Shown here: one piece after another, positions 1 to 5,209 of the stretch
Layout of the letters: each line of letters opens with the position of its first letter
Numbering within the stretch: the stretch's first letter is position 1
DNA from: Clostridia bacterium
Lineage (GTDB): Bacteria; Bacillota_A; Clostridia; Christensenellales; CAG-138
Direction of reading: 5' to 3'
Length of the DNA stretch: 5,209 nt
NCBI GenBank assembly: GCA_017459315.1
Contig: JAFUDD010000157.1
Span: 1-5,209, forward strand
Program-made: the position numbers and the translations under genes
The notes under the pieces: model-generated
What the model saw: the letters and a program-made list of their open reading frames with translations, nothing else
The model's database searches: none
Told to the model about the DNA's origin: nothing

Positions 1-1261
1 AATGCATACCGTCGCTCGTCGATTTATAGTAGTGCGCCCAGTTGAACCCGGCGCGGAAGAAGCCAAGCTCAAACAGAATGTAGTTCACGCATGTCTGCGG
101 CACGCCGTTGGGGTCGAGCGGATATTCTCCGTCGTAGGTGAAATCGTAATAGGTGATGCCGTTACTCCTTTTCAGTCCGTTATAGGTCAGATGCCCCTTT
201 ACGTCGTCGTCGATCACGGCGGTGTTTTCCACAACGTTTTTGTTCGGCTCCATCGACGCGTTCACATCGACGGCGGTGCCGAACGTATGATGGCTGATCG
301 CCTTCAGGCTCGACGTGAAGCGGCTCACATAACAGCCGTTGTATTCGGTGATCAGATTGCTGGCAGGGATCACGCCGGTGTCGCCGTTCGTGCCGGAAAC
401 GCGGAAATAGCTTGTATCGAGATAGTCAAACGCCTGCGTAAAGTACGGCACCGCATCGACGTGCACGTTCCAAAGCTCGCCGTTCGGGTAGGCCGTGATC
501 TGCGTGATATACGTCTTTTCCCATTCCGGGTCGGCCATAATGTAACGGCCGTTTACCCATTGATAGCGGTAGAGGAACTTTGCGGTATCGCCGAAGAACT
601 TGAGCGCCTCGGGGTAGGAGTCCGGGAAATTCTCCCGCGTGATCTGCTCCCATTCCGGCCCGGCCACATAGAATTTCCACCGGAACAGCTCCACGGATCT
701 TGCGCCCTCGCACGAAGCGGTGATTTTCAGCGTGTGGACGCCCACGGAGAGCTTGGAAAAATCAACGGTTTCAGCTAAGGATTTTCCGCTGTCGGTGCGC
801 GGATCGGACAGGCGATAGATGCTCGTTCCGTCGGAAAAACGAACCGATGCGCGGTAGGGATAGAATTTGTCGCTGTTGTGCGCGCAGGAGATCGAAACCG
901 AAACGGCGGTGATCGGGTAGTTCGAGTAGACCGTGCCGGACAGCGCAAACGGCTCGCCGAGCGCATGCACATACCCGTCCTCCGGCAGCGGCGCAGTCTC
1001 GTCCGCGCGATAGGTCAGCACCGGCGCCGGGGCGTTGGACGGCGACGAAAAATCCACACGCAGCGTCATGGCCTTGGTCGTCGGTCCGGGCGTGGTACGG
1101 ATCGCCGTACCGAACAGGTCGGTCGTGCCCGGCTCCGCCACGGCTGCCGTGGTCAGCGCCCGCACGCCCGCAAAGCCGAGCAGAACGAGCAGTCCGCACA
1201 GCGCCACGCCGCCGACCGCGCCGATAATGATTTTCTGGGTTTTATTGAATGATCGGAACAA
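1..1261 (-). CDS. Membrane-anchored M15-family zinc peptidase with an extracellular beta-rich domain (partial, C-terminus off the left edge)
   Basis: 420 codons are visible, with no stop, in the minus-strand frame that runs off position 1. Residues 1-9 are a short basic cytoplasmic tail. Residues 10-36 are a hydrophobic segment (KIIIGAVGGVALCGLLVLLG onward), either a membrane anchor or an uncleaved signal. Residues about 40-80 are a Thr/Pro/Ala-rich linker. Residues about 95-200 look like an Ig-like beta domain (GEPFALSGTVYSNYPITAV). Residues about 260-420 hold the peptidase. The motif SHHTFGTAVDVN at 323-334 fits the family SxHxxGxAxD signature, giving zinc ligands H325 and D332. The distal W408...D417-G-M-H420 fits the family DxxH end, with H420 the third ligand and D417 the likely catalytic acid, by analogy with VanX and Ply500. 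Members cleave peptide cross-links or stems in peptidoglycan, so this enzyme probably acts outside the membrane on the cell wall. The exact bond (D-Ala-D-Ala or L-Ala-D-Glu) cannot be told. The start is TTG at 1261-1259: an in-frame TAG lies six codons upstream and a GGGAGG site is correctly spaced. Confidence 0.88.
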   Translation of the reverse strand, partial: MFRSFNKTQKIIIGAVGGVALCGLLVLLGFAGVRALTTAAVAEPGTTDLFGTAIRTTPGPTTKAMTLRVDFSSPSNAPAPVLTYRADETAPLPEDGYVHALGEPFALSGTVYSNYPITAVSVSISCAHNSDKFYPYRASVRFSDGTSIYRLSDPRTDSGKSLAETVDFSKLSVGVHTLKITASCEGARSVELFRWKFYVAGPEWEQITRENFPDSYPEALKFFGDTAKFLYRYQWVNGRYIMADPEWEKTYITQITAYPNGELWNVHVDAVPYFTQAFDYLDTSYFRVSGTNGDTGVIPASNLITEYNGCYVSRFTSSLKAISHHTFGTAVDVNASMEPNKNVVENTAVIDDDVKGHLTYNGLKRSNGITYYDFTYDGEYPLDPNGVPQTCVNYILFELGFFRAGFNWAHYYKSTSDGMH

Positions 1262-1269
1262 CTGCCGAA

Positions 1270-1275
1270 CCTCCC
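1270..1275 (-). promoter_or_regulatory. Ribosome binding site that fixes the TTG start of the M15 peptidase
   Basis: The minus strand reads GGGAGG, then eight bases, then TTG. No ATG or GTG lies in frame between the upstream TAG and the hydrophobic segment, so this site decides the start. Confidence 0.75.
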
Positions 1276-1291
1276 ACTATATGTTATAGGC

Positions 1292-1300
1292 ATTATACCA
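1292..1300 (-). promoter_or_regulatory. Extended -10 promoter for the M15 peptidase
   Basis: The minus strand carries TGGTATAAT: a perfect TATAAT box preceded by the TGn extension. No good -35 box is seen 17 bases upstream, which is tolerated in extended -10 promoters. Transcription would start near 1285, leaving a leader of about 25 bases that contains the GGGAGG site. Confidence 0.65.
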
Positions 1301-1385
1301 TATACAAGCCCGAAAAAAGGTGAACTTTCTGTAAGGATTGGGGAGGGAGTGGAAAAGCTCACCCAAATTTTACCGCTTCGTTTTC

Positions 1386-1414
1386 TTGCAATCGGCGGCG
1401 GAATCTGCTACAAT
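1386..1414 (+). promoter_or_regulatory. Sigma-A type promoter for the MATE transporter gene
   Basis: TTGCAA at 1386-1391 and TACAAT at 1409-1414 are separated by exactly 17 bases, each close to the TTGACA/TATAAT consensus. The start of transcription would fall near 1421. It is divergent from the peptidase promoter at 1292-1300, so the two genes share about 90 bases of control region. Confidence 0.75.
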
Positions 1415-1434
1415 ACGCTTCGTTGAGTTGCTTT

Positions 1435-1471
1435 ACGCGTAAGTCCGAACAGGGCTTGCGCGTCTTTTTTT
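1435..1471 (+). terminator. Intrinsic terminator inside the MATE leader (probable attenuator)
   Basis: ACGCGTAAGTCC (1435-1446) pairs with GGGCTTGCGCGT (1452-1463) around a GAACA loop. This makes 12 continuous base pairs with two G-U wobbles. A C and then seven T residues (1465-1471) follow. It lies after the promoter at 1386-1414 and before the ribosome binding site at 1485-1489, so it should stop most transcripts before the gene unless something disrupts it. The opposite strand has no T-run after the stem, so it works only towards the MATE gene. There is no plus-strand gene upstream for it to end. The stem and position are direct observations; the attenuator role is inferred. Confidence 0.72.
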
Positions 1472-1484
1472 GCGGCAAAGAAAC

Positions 1485-1489
1485 GGAGG
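1485..1489 (+). promoter_or_regulatory. Strong ribosome binding site for the ATG at 1498
   Basis: GGAGG ends eight bases before ATG 1498. No comparable site precedes the GTG at 1564, so translation is expected to begin upstream of the in-frame TGA at 1561-1563. Confidence 0.85.
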
Positions 1490-1497
1490 AAACTACT

Positions 1498-2901
1498 ATG
1501 GAACAACAATCCCTATCGAACGCGCCGGTCGGCAAGCTGATGGCAAAGTATGCGGTGCCGTGAGTGATCTCGCTGCTCGTCGGCGCGCTGTATAATATCG
1601 TCGATCAGATTTTCATTGCGAACGCGAGCTACCTCGGCAGCTACGGCAATGCGGCGAATACCGTGGTGTTTCCGCTGACGGTCATTGTACTGGCGGTCGC
1701 GGTTATGATCGGCGACGGCTGCTGCGCGCATGTCAGCGGTCTTTTGGGCAAGGGCGAGCAGGAACGCGCCAAGGTCGGCTTTGGCAATGCGGTCACGCTG
1801 TCGGTGCTGGCGGGCGTCGTGCTTTGCGGCGTGTATTTGGCGTTCGGCGACGCGCTGATTACGATGTTCGGCGCGCGTGTCAATGCCGAAACGTTCCGGC
1901 TTTCGCAGGAATATTTCTTCTGGATCGCGCTCGGTATTCCGTTCTATCTGTTCGGACAGGCGATGAACCCGGTGATCCGCGCCGACGGAGACCCGCGCTT
2001 TGCGATGATCTCGACGCTTGCGGGCGCGGTTCTCAATATCATTCTCGACCCGATCTTTATTTTTGTGTGCAAGTGGGGCATGGCGGGCGCGGCGGTTGCC
2101 ACGGTGCTCGGGCAGGTGTTCACGGCGGGACTGGCGGTGTGGTATCTGCTGCATCTGAAAACCGTAAAGCTGGATCGCGCCGCATTCCGGCTGAACGGCG
2201 GGCTGATCCGGGAAATGCTGCTGCTCGGCGTCACGAGCTTTTTGTCGCAGATTTCGCTCGTTGCGGCGATGGCGGCGATCAACAATATGCTTCGCACCTA
2301 CGGCGCGCTCGATCCGATCTTCGGGCAGGAAGCGTATGCGCAAATTCCGATGGCCGTCGTCGGCATCGTGATGAAGTTTTTCCAGATCGTGATTTCGATT
2401 GTCGTCGGCATGGCGGCGGGCTGTATTCCGGTCGTCGGGTTCAATATGGGCGCGGGACGGAAGGATCGCGTGAAGAAACTGTTTACACGCCTGCTGATCG
2501 CCGAGGCGACCGTGGGCCTTATCGCACTGGTGATCGTCGAGGCGTTCCCGCAGGCACTGATCAACATTTTCGGCGCGGCGAACGAAAGCCCCTACTACAC
2601 GGCGTTTGCGATCAAGGCGTTTCGGACGTACCTTTGCATGATGGTGTTCGCGTGCGTGAACAAGGCGTGCTTCATCTTTTTGCAGGCGATGGGCAGAGCG
2701 CTTGCGTCCACGGCGCTGTCGATGGTGCGCGAGATCGTGTTCGGCGTCGGCTTTGCGCTGCTGCTGCCGCTGTGGTTCGGGTTGGACGGCGTGCTGTATT
2801 CGATGCCGGTATCCGATGCGCTGACGGCGATTCTGGCGGCAGTTTTGATCGTCGGCACGTATCGGCAGCTGAGCGAAAAAGCCGAATCGAAACATCAATA
2901 A
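1498..2901 (+). CDS. MATE-family multidrug/cation antiporter, interrupted by an in-frame TGA at codon 22
   Basis: The frame from ATG 1498 to TAA 2899-2901 has 467 sense positions, the usual size for bacterial MATE transporters, which exchange Na+ or H+ for drugs and other cations across the cytoplasmic membrane. Family hallmarks include LYNIVDQIFI in TM1 (codons about 31-40), the IRADGDPRFAMIS stretch followed by LNIILDPIFIF (codons 160-189), GMAGAAVATVLGQ (194-206) and VGFNMGAGRKDRVKK in the second half. About 12 hydrophobic segments alternate with short polar loops. Codon 22 (1561-1563) is TGA, inside TM1, where homologues I recall carry a small residue before the Ile-Ile-Ser stretch. The next codon, GTG 1564, is open to the end and would give 445 residues, but it has no ribosome binding site and would lose part of TM1. 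The gene may therefore be freshly inactivated, read through, reinitiated at GTG, or affected by a base error. Membership of the family is firm; function is uncertain. Confidence 0.87.
1561..1563 (+). other. In-frame TGA at codon 22 of the MATE gene
   Basis: The frame reads GCG GTG CCG TGA GTG ATC TCG, with homologous MATE sequence on both sides of the TGA in the same frame, so this is a point change and not a frameshift. No other in-frame TGA occurs in the peptidase, permease or PyrR frames, so whole-genome UGA reassignment is not supported here. All three complete genes end in TAA, so the window has no ordinary TGA terminator to compare with. Confidence 0.9.
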
Positions 2902-2918
2902 ATCCATCACAAACAGAT

Positions 2919-2950
2919 AAAAAAGCTCCCTCCGTATTGCCGGAGGGAGC
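2919..2950 (-). terminator. Intrinsic terminator of the pyrR-uraA operon, shared with the convergent MATE gene
   Basis: GCTCCCTCCG (2925-2934) and CGGAGGGAGC (2941-2950) form a perfect 10 bp stem with a six-base loop. On the minus strand six T residues (2919-2924) follow directly, a textbook terminator 23 bases past the uraA stop. On the plus strand the stem is followed by CGCGTTTGTTTTGG, a weaker T-rich tail, so it may also end MATE transcripts, whose stop codon is 23 bases before it. Confidence 0.9.
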
Positions 2951-2973
2951 CGCGTTTGTTTTGGTGTTATCGC

Positions 2974-4287
2974 TTATGCTTTCTTCTTCATGCCGCCGAG
3001 GATCAGGTTGGTCAGAATGCCGAGGATCAGCGCGCAGGCAACTTCGGTAAGAGTGACAGCGCCGAAGCTGACGGTCAGACCGCCGATACCCGCGATCAGA
3101 ATGACGGAGACGACGAACAGGTTGCGGTTGTCGTTGAGATCGACCTTCTGGATCATCTTAAGACCGGAGACTGCGATGAAGCCGTACAGCGCGATGCAGA
3201 CGCCGCCCATGACGCAGCCGGGGATCGTGGAGAGGAAGGTGGCGAACGGGCCGACGAAGGAGATCACGATCGCGAGAATCGCGGTGTAGAGAATCGTGAT
3301 GACGGAAGCGTTGCCGCTGATTGCGACGCAGCCGATGGACTCACCGTAGGTGGTGTTCGGGCAGCCGGCGAAGATGGCACCGGCGATGGAGCCAACGCCG
3401 TCACCGAGCAGGGTGCGGTGCAGACCGGGATCCTTGGTCAGATCGGTGCCGATGATCGTGGAGAGGTTCTTATGGTCGGCAATATGCTCGGCGAAGACCA
3501 CGAACGCAACCGGGACGTAAGCAACCGCAACGGTGGCGATGTAGCCAGGCGTCAGTTCACCGAAGCCCTTGAACGCGGTGAGGAAGGCGAAGTTCGGAAT
3601 CCATTCGATGTTCTGGAACTTGGAGAAGTCGATGACGACAAGCGCCGCATTGCCGGTCGCATTGCCGATCACGGTGAAGCAGGCTGCCACGAGATAGCCC
3701 GCGAGGATACCGATGACGAACGGGATCATTTTCAGCATCTTCTTGCCGAACACGGAGCAGAGCATCGTGACTGCCAAGGTGACAAGACCGCAGATGATGC
3801 AGACATAGGGGGAAGCGGAAACCGAACCGCCCATGAGGTCGCCGACCGCGTTGCCCGCGAGCGAAAGACCGATGATCGCAACGGTCGGTCCGATGACGAC
3901 GGCAGGCATGAGCTTGTCGATCCACTTGACGCCGACGAATTTGACGACCAGCGCGATCACGACGTAAACGAGACCCGCAAACAGAGCGCCGAAGAGCAAG
4001 CCGAGGTAGCCGAGCTGAACCGAGGTCGCGCCGGCGAACGCTGCGAACATGGAGCCGAGGAACGCAAAGGAGCTGCCGAGGAACACCGGGCTGCGGAACT
4101 TGGTGAAGAGCAGGTACACGAGGGTGCCGACGCCCGCGCCGAACAGGGCCGCGGTGGCGCTCATGCCGTTGCCGACGATGGCCGGAACCGCGATCGTTGC
4201 TGCCATGATGGCGAGCAGCTGCTGCAGAGCAAACAGGAGCGTCTGTCCGAATTTCGGTTTGTCCTTAATGTTGTAGACCAGATTCAT
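2974..4287 (-). CDS. uraA: Uracil permease (NCS2 / nucleobase-cation symporter family, UraA/PyrP type)
   Basis: A 437-residue membrane protein that imports uracil with protons across the cytoplasmic membrane. It opens with the family-typical FGQTLLFALQQLLAIMAAT and carries SPVFLGSSFAFLGS (TM3 region), MPAVVIGPTVAIIGLSLAG, and the signature PNTTYGESIG (residues 310-319). Two glutamates, E267 in VVFAEHIADH and E316 in TTYGES, lie 49 residues apart, the same spacing as the uracil-binding Glu241 and Glu290 of E. coli UraA, which favours uracil over xanthine or urate as substrate. The C-terminus is basic (MKKKA). An ATG lies four codons upstream at 4299, but it overlaps the GGAGG that serves the ATG at 4287, so I chose 4287. 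It lies 70 bases downstream of pyrR on the same strand, ends at a strong terminator, and is called pyrP in Bacillus. It is expected to be under PyrR attenuation control through the shared leader. Confidence 0.93.
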   Translation of the reverse strand: MNLVYNIKDKPKFGQTLLFALQQLLAIMAATIAVPAIVGNGMSATAALFGAGVGTLVYLLFTKFRSPVFLGSSFAFLGSMFAAFAGATSVQLGYLGLLFGALFAGLVYVVIALVVKFVGVKWIDKLMPAVVIGPTVAIIGLSLAGNAVGDLMGGSVSASPYVCIICGLVTLAVTMLCSVFGKKMLKMIPFVIGILAGYLVAACFTVIGNATGNAALVVIDFSKFQNIEWIPNFAFLTAFKGFGELTPGYIATVAVAYVPVAFVVFAEHIADHKNLSTIIGTDLTKDPGLHRTLLGDGVGSIAGAIFAGCPNTTYGESIGCVAISGNASVITILYTAILAIVISFVGPFATFLSTIPGCVMGGVCIALYGFIAVSGLKMIQKVDLNDNRNLFVVSVILIAGIGGLTVSFGAVTLTEVACALILGILTNLILGGMKKKA

Positions 4288-4292
4288 AAGTA

Positions 4293-4297
4293 CCTCC
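4293..4297 (-). promoter_or_regulatory. Ribosome binding site deciding the uraA start
   Basis: The minus strand reads ATGGAGGTACTTATG. GGAGG sits five bases before the second ATG and overlaps the first, so the second ATG (4287-4285) is the likely start. Confidence 0.75.
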
Positions 4298-4331
4298 ATT
4301 GACTTATTATGTACTTGAATGATATGGTGCA

Positions 4332-4348
4332 GACCGGCTTATCCGGCC
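4332..4348 (-). other. Small hairpin in the pyrR-uraA gap
   Basis: In the minus-strand RNA, GGCCGG and CCGGTC pair (one G-U) around an ATAAG loop, 10 bases after the pyrR stop. No T-run follows, so it is not an intrinsic terminator. It could stabilise message ends or tune uraA expression, or be chance. Confidence 0.35.
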
Positions 4349-4357
4349 GTGAACCCG

Positions 4358-4900
4358 TTAGTGGACGCCTCTGCGGTTGACGCAGATTTCGTTGATCCCG
4401 TCGATCTCCTCGACGCGGACGGAGACGAATTCCTCGCGCGAGGTCGGGATGTTCTTGCCGACATAGTTGGCCGAGATCGGCAGCTCGCGGTGTCCCCGGT
4501 CAACCGCCACGCAAAGCTGGATCGCGGCGGGACGGCCGAGCTCGATCAGCGCGTCCATCGCGGCGCGGGCCGTGCGGCCGGTGTAGAGCACGTCGTCCAC
4601 TAAGATGATATGCTTGCCGTTTACATTGAACGGGATCACCGAGCCGTTGACGTGCGGGGAGGCGAAGCGTTCCTCGAGATCGTCGCGGTAGAGCGTGATA
4701 TCCAGCTCACCGATGCCGACCGAAAGGTCGGAAAACCGCTCGATATTGGCCTTAAGACGCTTGGCAAGCGGTACGCCGCGGCGTTTGATGCCGACAAGGT
4801 ACAGCTCGCTGACATCCTCGTTGCGCTCGATGATCTCATGCGAAAGCCGCATCAGCATCCGGTTCATCGTCTGCTCATCGACGAGCTTGCGTTCTTCCAT
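4358..4900 (-). CDS. pyrR: PyrR: bifunctional pyr operon attenuation protein / uracil phosphoribosyltransferase
   Basis: 180 residues, almost exactly the length of Bacillus PyrR. It binds pyr leader RNA when loaded with UMP or UTP and promotes termination; it also makes UMP from uracil and PRPP in the cytosol. The type I phosphoribosyltransferase PRPP loop ILVDDVLYTGRTA is at residues 99-111 with the paired acidic residues D102 and D103. Other matches to the Bacillus protein as I recall it are LVGIKRRGVPLAKRL (35-49), GELDITLYRDDLEE (64-77), AVDRGHRELPI (132-142) and YVGKNIPTS (146-154). The frame is open upstream to 5185, but the ATG at 4900 matches the family N-terminus (MEERKLVDEQ) and has GAGG six bases before it. 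It is first in an operon with uraA and is preceded by a PyrR-type attenuator, so it should control its own expression. Confidence 0.96.
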   Translation of the reverse strand: MEERKLVDEQTMNRMLMRLSHEIIERNEDVSELYLVGIKRRGVPLAKRLKANIERFSDLSVGIGELDITLYRDDLEERFASPHVNGSVIPFNVNGKHIILVDDVLYTGRTARAAMDALIELGRPAAIQLCVAVDRGHRELPISANYVGKNIPTSREEFVSVRVEEIDGINEICVNRRGVH

Positions 4901-4912
4901 CGCGCACCTCAC

Positions 4913-4939
4913 AAAAAAAGTCTTGCCCGGGGGCAAGAC
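4913..4939 (-). terminator. Attenuator terminator in the pyrR leader
   Basis: On the minus strand GTCTTGCC pairs with GGCAAGAC (8 bp, loop CCCG) and is followed at once by seven T residues (4919-4913). The pyrR ribosome binding site begins directly after the T-run. The left arm is also complementary (CTTGCC against GGCAAG) to the 3' part of the PyrR-binding hairpin, so pairing the two would block the terminator. Confidence 0.9.
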
Positions 4940-4966
4940 AGAATAAGCCTGTTGGCGATATGGTTG

Positions 4967-4996
4967 CCTTGCCGGTCTCTCGTACCGAATTAAAGG
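4967..4996 (-). ncRNA. PyrR-binding RNA element (anti-antiterminator) of the pyrR-uraA leader
   Basis: The minus strand runs CCTTTAATT, CGGT, ACGAGAG, ACCG, GCAAGG. CCTT (4996-4993) pairs with AAGG (4970-4967) as the lower stem; CGGT (4987-4984) pairs with ACCG (4976-4973) as the upper stem; the purine-rich GAGAGA lies in and beside the apex and an AA-containing internal bulge separates the stems. This matches the layout of PyrR-binding loops from Bacillus pyr leaders (CUUUAA ... AGAGAGG ... AAGG). Compared with the hexaloop I recall (CNGNGA), the apex seems one base short. Because pyrR itself is the first gene after it, the assignment is strong on context. Confidence 0.8.
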
Positions 4997-5012
4997 TTCT
5001 TTGACTGTTGGT

Positions 5013-5041
5013 ATCATATCACACCGACTTGGTAAAGTAAA
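5013..5041 (-). promoter_or_regulatory. Promoter of the pyrR-uraA operon
   Basis: On the minus strand TTTACT (5041-5036) and TATGAT (5018-5013) are spaced by 17 bases, and the -10 box has a TGA just before it, giving a TGn extension. Transcription should start around 5006-5008, giving a leader of about 106 bases that includes the PyrR hairpin and the terminator. Confidence 0.8.
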
Positions 5042-5147
5042 GGAAAACTTTGACGGAATTGTGTAAAATCTGTGAACGGAACGAAGCGACGAAAACTGCG
5101 CCGCTCCTGAACGACAGGCCGTTTCCTGCGGAAAACACGGATTTTTC

Positions 5148-5176
5148 TTGCTTTTTCGAACGCATAAGGCTATACT
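5148..5176 (+). promoter_or_regulatory. Possible plus-strand promoter for a gene beyond the right edge
   Basis: TTGCTT (5148-5153) and TATACT (5171-5176) are 17 bases apart. A start of transcription near 5183 would almost coincide with an ATG at 5184-5186 that is open to the end of the window (MEARPKKP), but no ribosome binding site precedes that ATG. The real gene may begin past 5209. Between this site and the pyrR promoter (5042-5147) I see nothing I can assign. Confidence 0.45.
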
Positions 5177-5209
5177 TTTCGGCATGGAAGCAAGACCGAA
5201 AAAGCCGAT

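Noticed and set aside
2..778. A plus-strand open frame opposite the M15 peptidase
   Set aside because: The opposite strand gives a continuous peptidase with zinc motifs over the same bases; the plus frame is its in-register shadow.
1498..1563. A deliberate 21-codon leader peptide ahead of a MATE gene starting at GTG 1564
   Set aside because: The 21 codons encode normal MATE N-terminal sequence (KLMAKYAVP) and the GTG lacks a ribosome binding site, so a broken or read-through gene is more likely. Not fully excluded.
1561..1563. Selenocysteine at the TGA
   Set aside because: MATE transporters are not a known selenoprotein family, and I could not identify a convincing bacterial SECIS hairpin just downstream by eye.
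1513..2910. A long minus-strand open frame opposite the MATE gene
   Set aside because: It runs in codon register with the MATE frame and is rich in Arg, His and Gln with no recognisable domain; it exists because the MATE gene avoids TTA, CTA and TCA codons. The MATE strand has clear family motifs, a promoter and a ribosome binding site.
2956..4302. A 448-codon plus-strand open frame opposite uraA
   Set aside because: It is the in-register complement of the permease, with a biased Asp/Glu/Arg/Gly composition and no motifs or ribosome binding site.
5050..5069. TTGACG and TAAAAT boxes on the plus strand
   Set aside because: They are only eight bases apart, far too close for a sigma-A promoter, and no good -10 box occurs at 17 bases.
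5119..5150. Terminator-like hairpin (CCGTTTCC / GGAAAACACGG) followed by T-rich sequence on the plus strand
   Set aside because: The stem needs a three-base bulge and a three-base loop, and no plus-strand gene lies upstream for it to end.
4358..5185. A longer 275-residue version of PyrR
   Set aside because: The extra N-terminal residues would be encoded by the promoter and attenuator; the family N-terminus and a ribosome binding site sit at 4900.

Overview
The window looks like chromosomal DNA from a Bacillota bacterium, most likely a GC-rich Clostridia-type lineage. The evidence is sigma-A style promoters (TTGCAA-17-TACAAT, TTTACT-17-TATGAT), strong GGAGG ribosome binding sites, a TTG start, and a PyrR attenuation leader in front of a pyrR-uracil permease operon. 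The assignment is inference from these features, not a database match. I see no transposase, CRISPR array, tRNA or rRNA.

Layout: (1) Positions 1-1261, minus strand: an N-terminally anchored peptidase of the M15 (D,D-carboxypeptidase / L-Ala-D-Glu endopeptidase) superfamily, cut off at the left edge just after its last zinc-ligand histidine. (2) Positions 1262-1497: a divergent control region. It holds an extended -10 promoter for the peptidase on the minus strand, and on the plus strand a consensus-like promoter followed within about 15 bases by a strong intrinsic terminator, then a strong ribosome binding site. (3) Positions 1498-2901, plus strand: a MATE-family multidrug/cation antiporter whose 22nd codon is an in-frame TGA; the rest of the frame is intact. 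(4) Positions 2902-2973: a terminator hairpin between convergent genes. (5) Positions 2974-4287, minus strand: a uracil permease (UraA/PyrP, NCS2 family). (6) Positions 4358-4900, minus strand: PyrR, the uracil-sensing attenuation protein and uracil phosphoribosyltransferase. (7) Positions 4901-5041: the pyrR leader, with promoter, PyrR-binding hairpin and intrinsic terminator. (8) Positions 5042-5209: mostly unassigned, with a plausible plus-strand promoter at the right edge that points at a gene outside the window.

How it works together: pyrR and uraA form a two-gene operon closed by the terminator at 2925-2950. PyrR bound to UMP/UTP should stabilise the leader hairpin at 4967-4996 and let the terminator at 4920-4939 form, lowering production of both PyrR and the permease when pyrimidines are plentiful. 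The MATE gene also appears to have a terminator in its leader, but I cannot name a ligand or regulator. The two oddest points are both at the MATE gene: this leader terminator and the early in-frame TGA. Nothing here proves a wholly new system; these two are the parts most worth checking.
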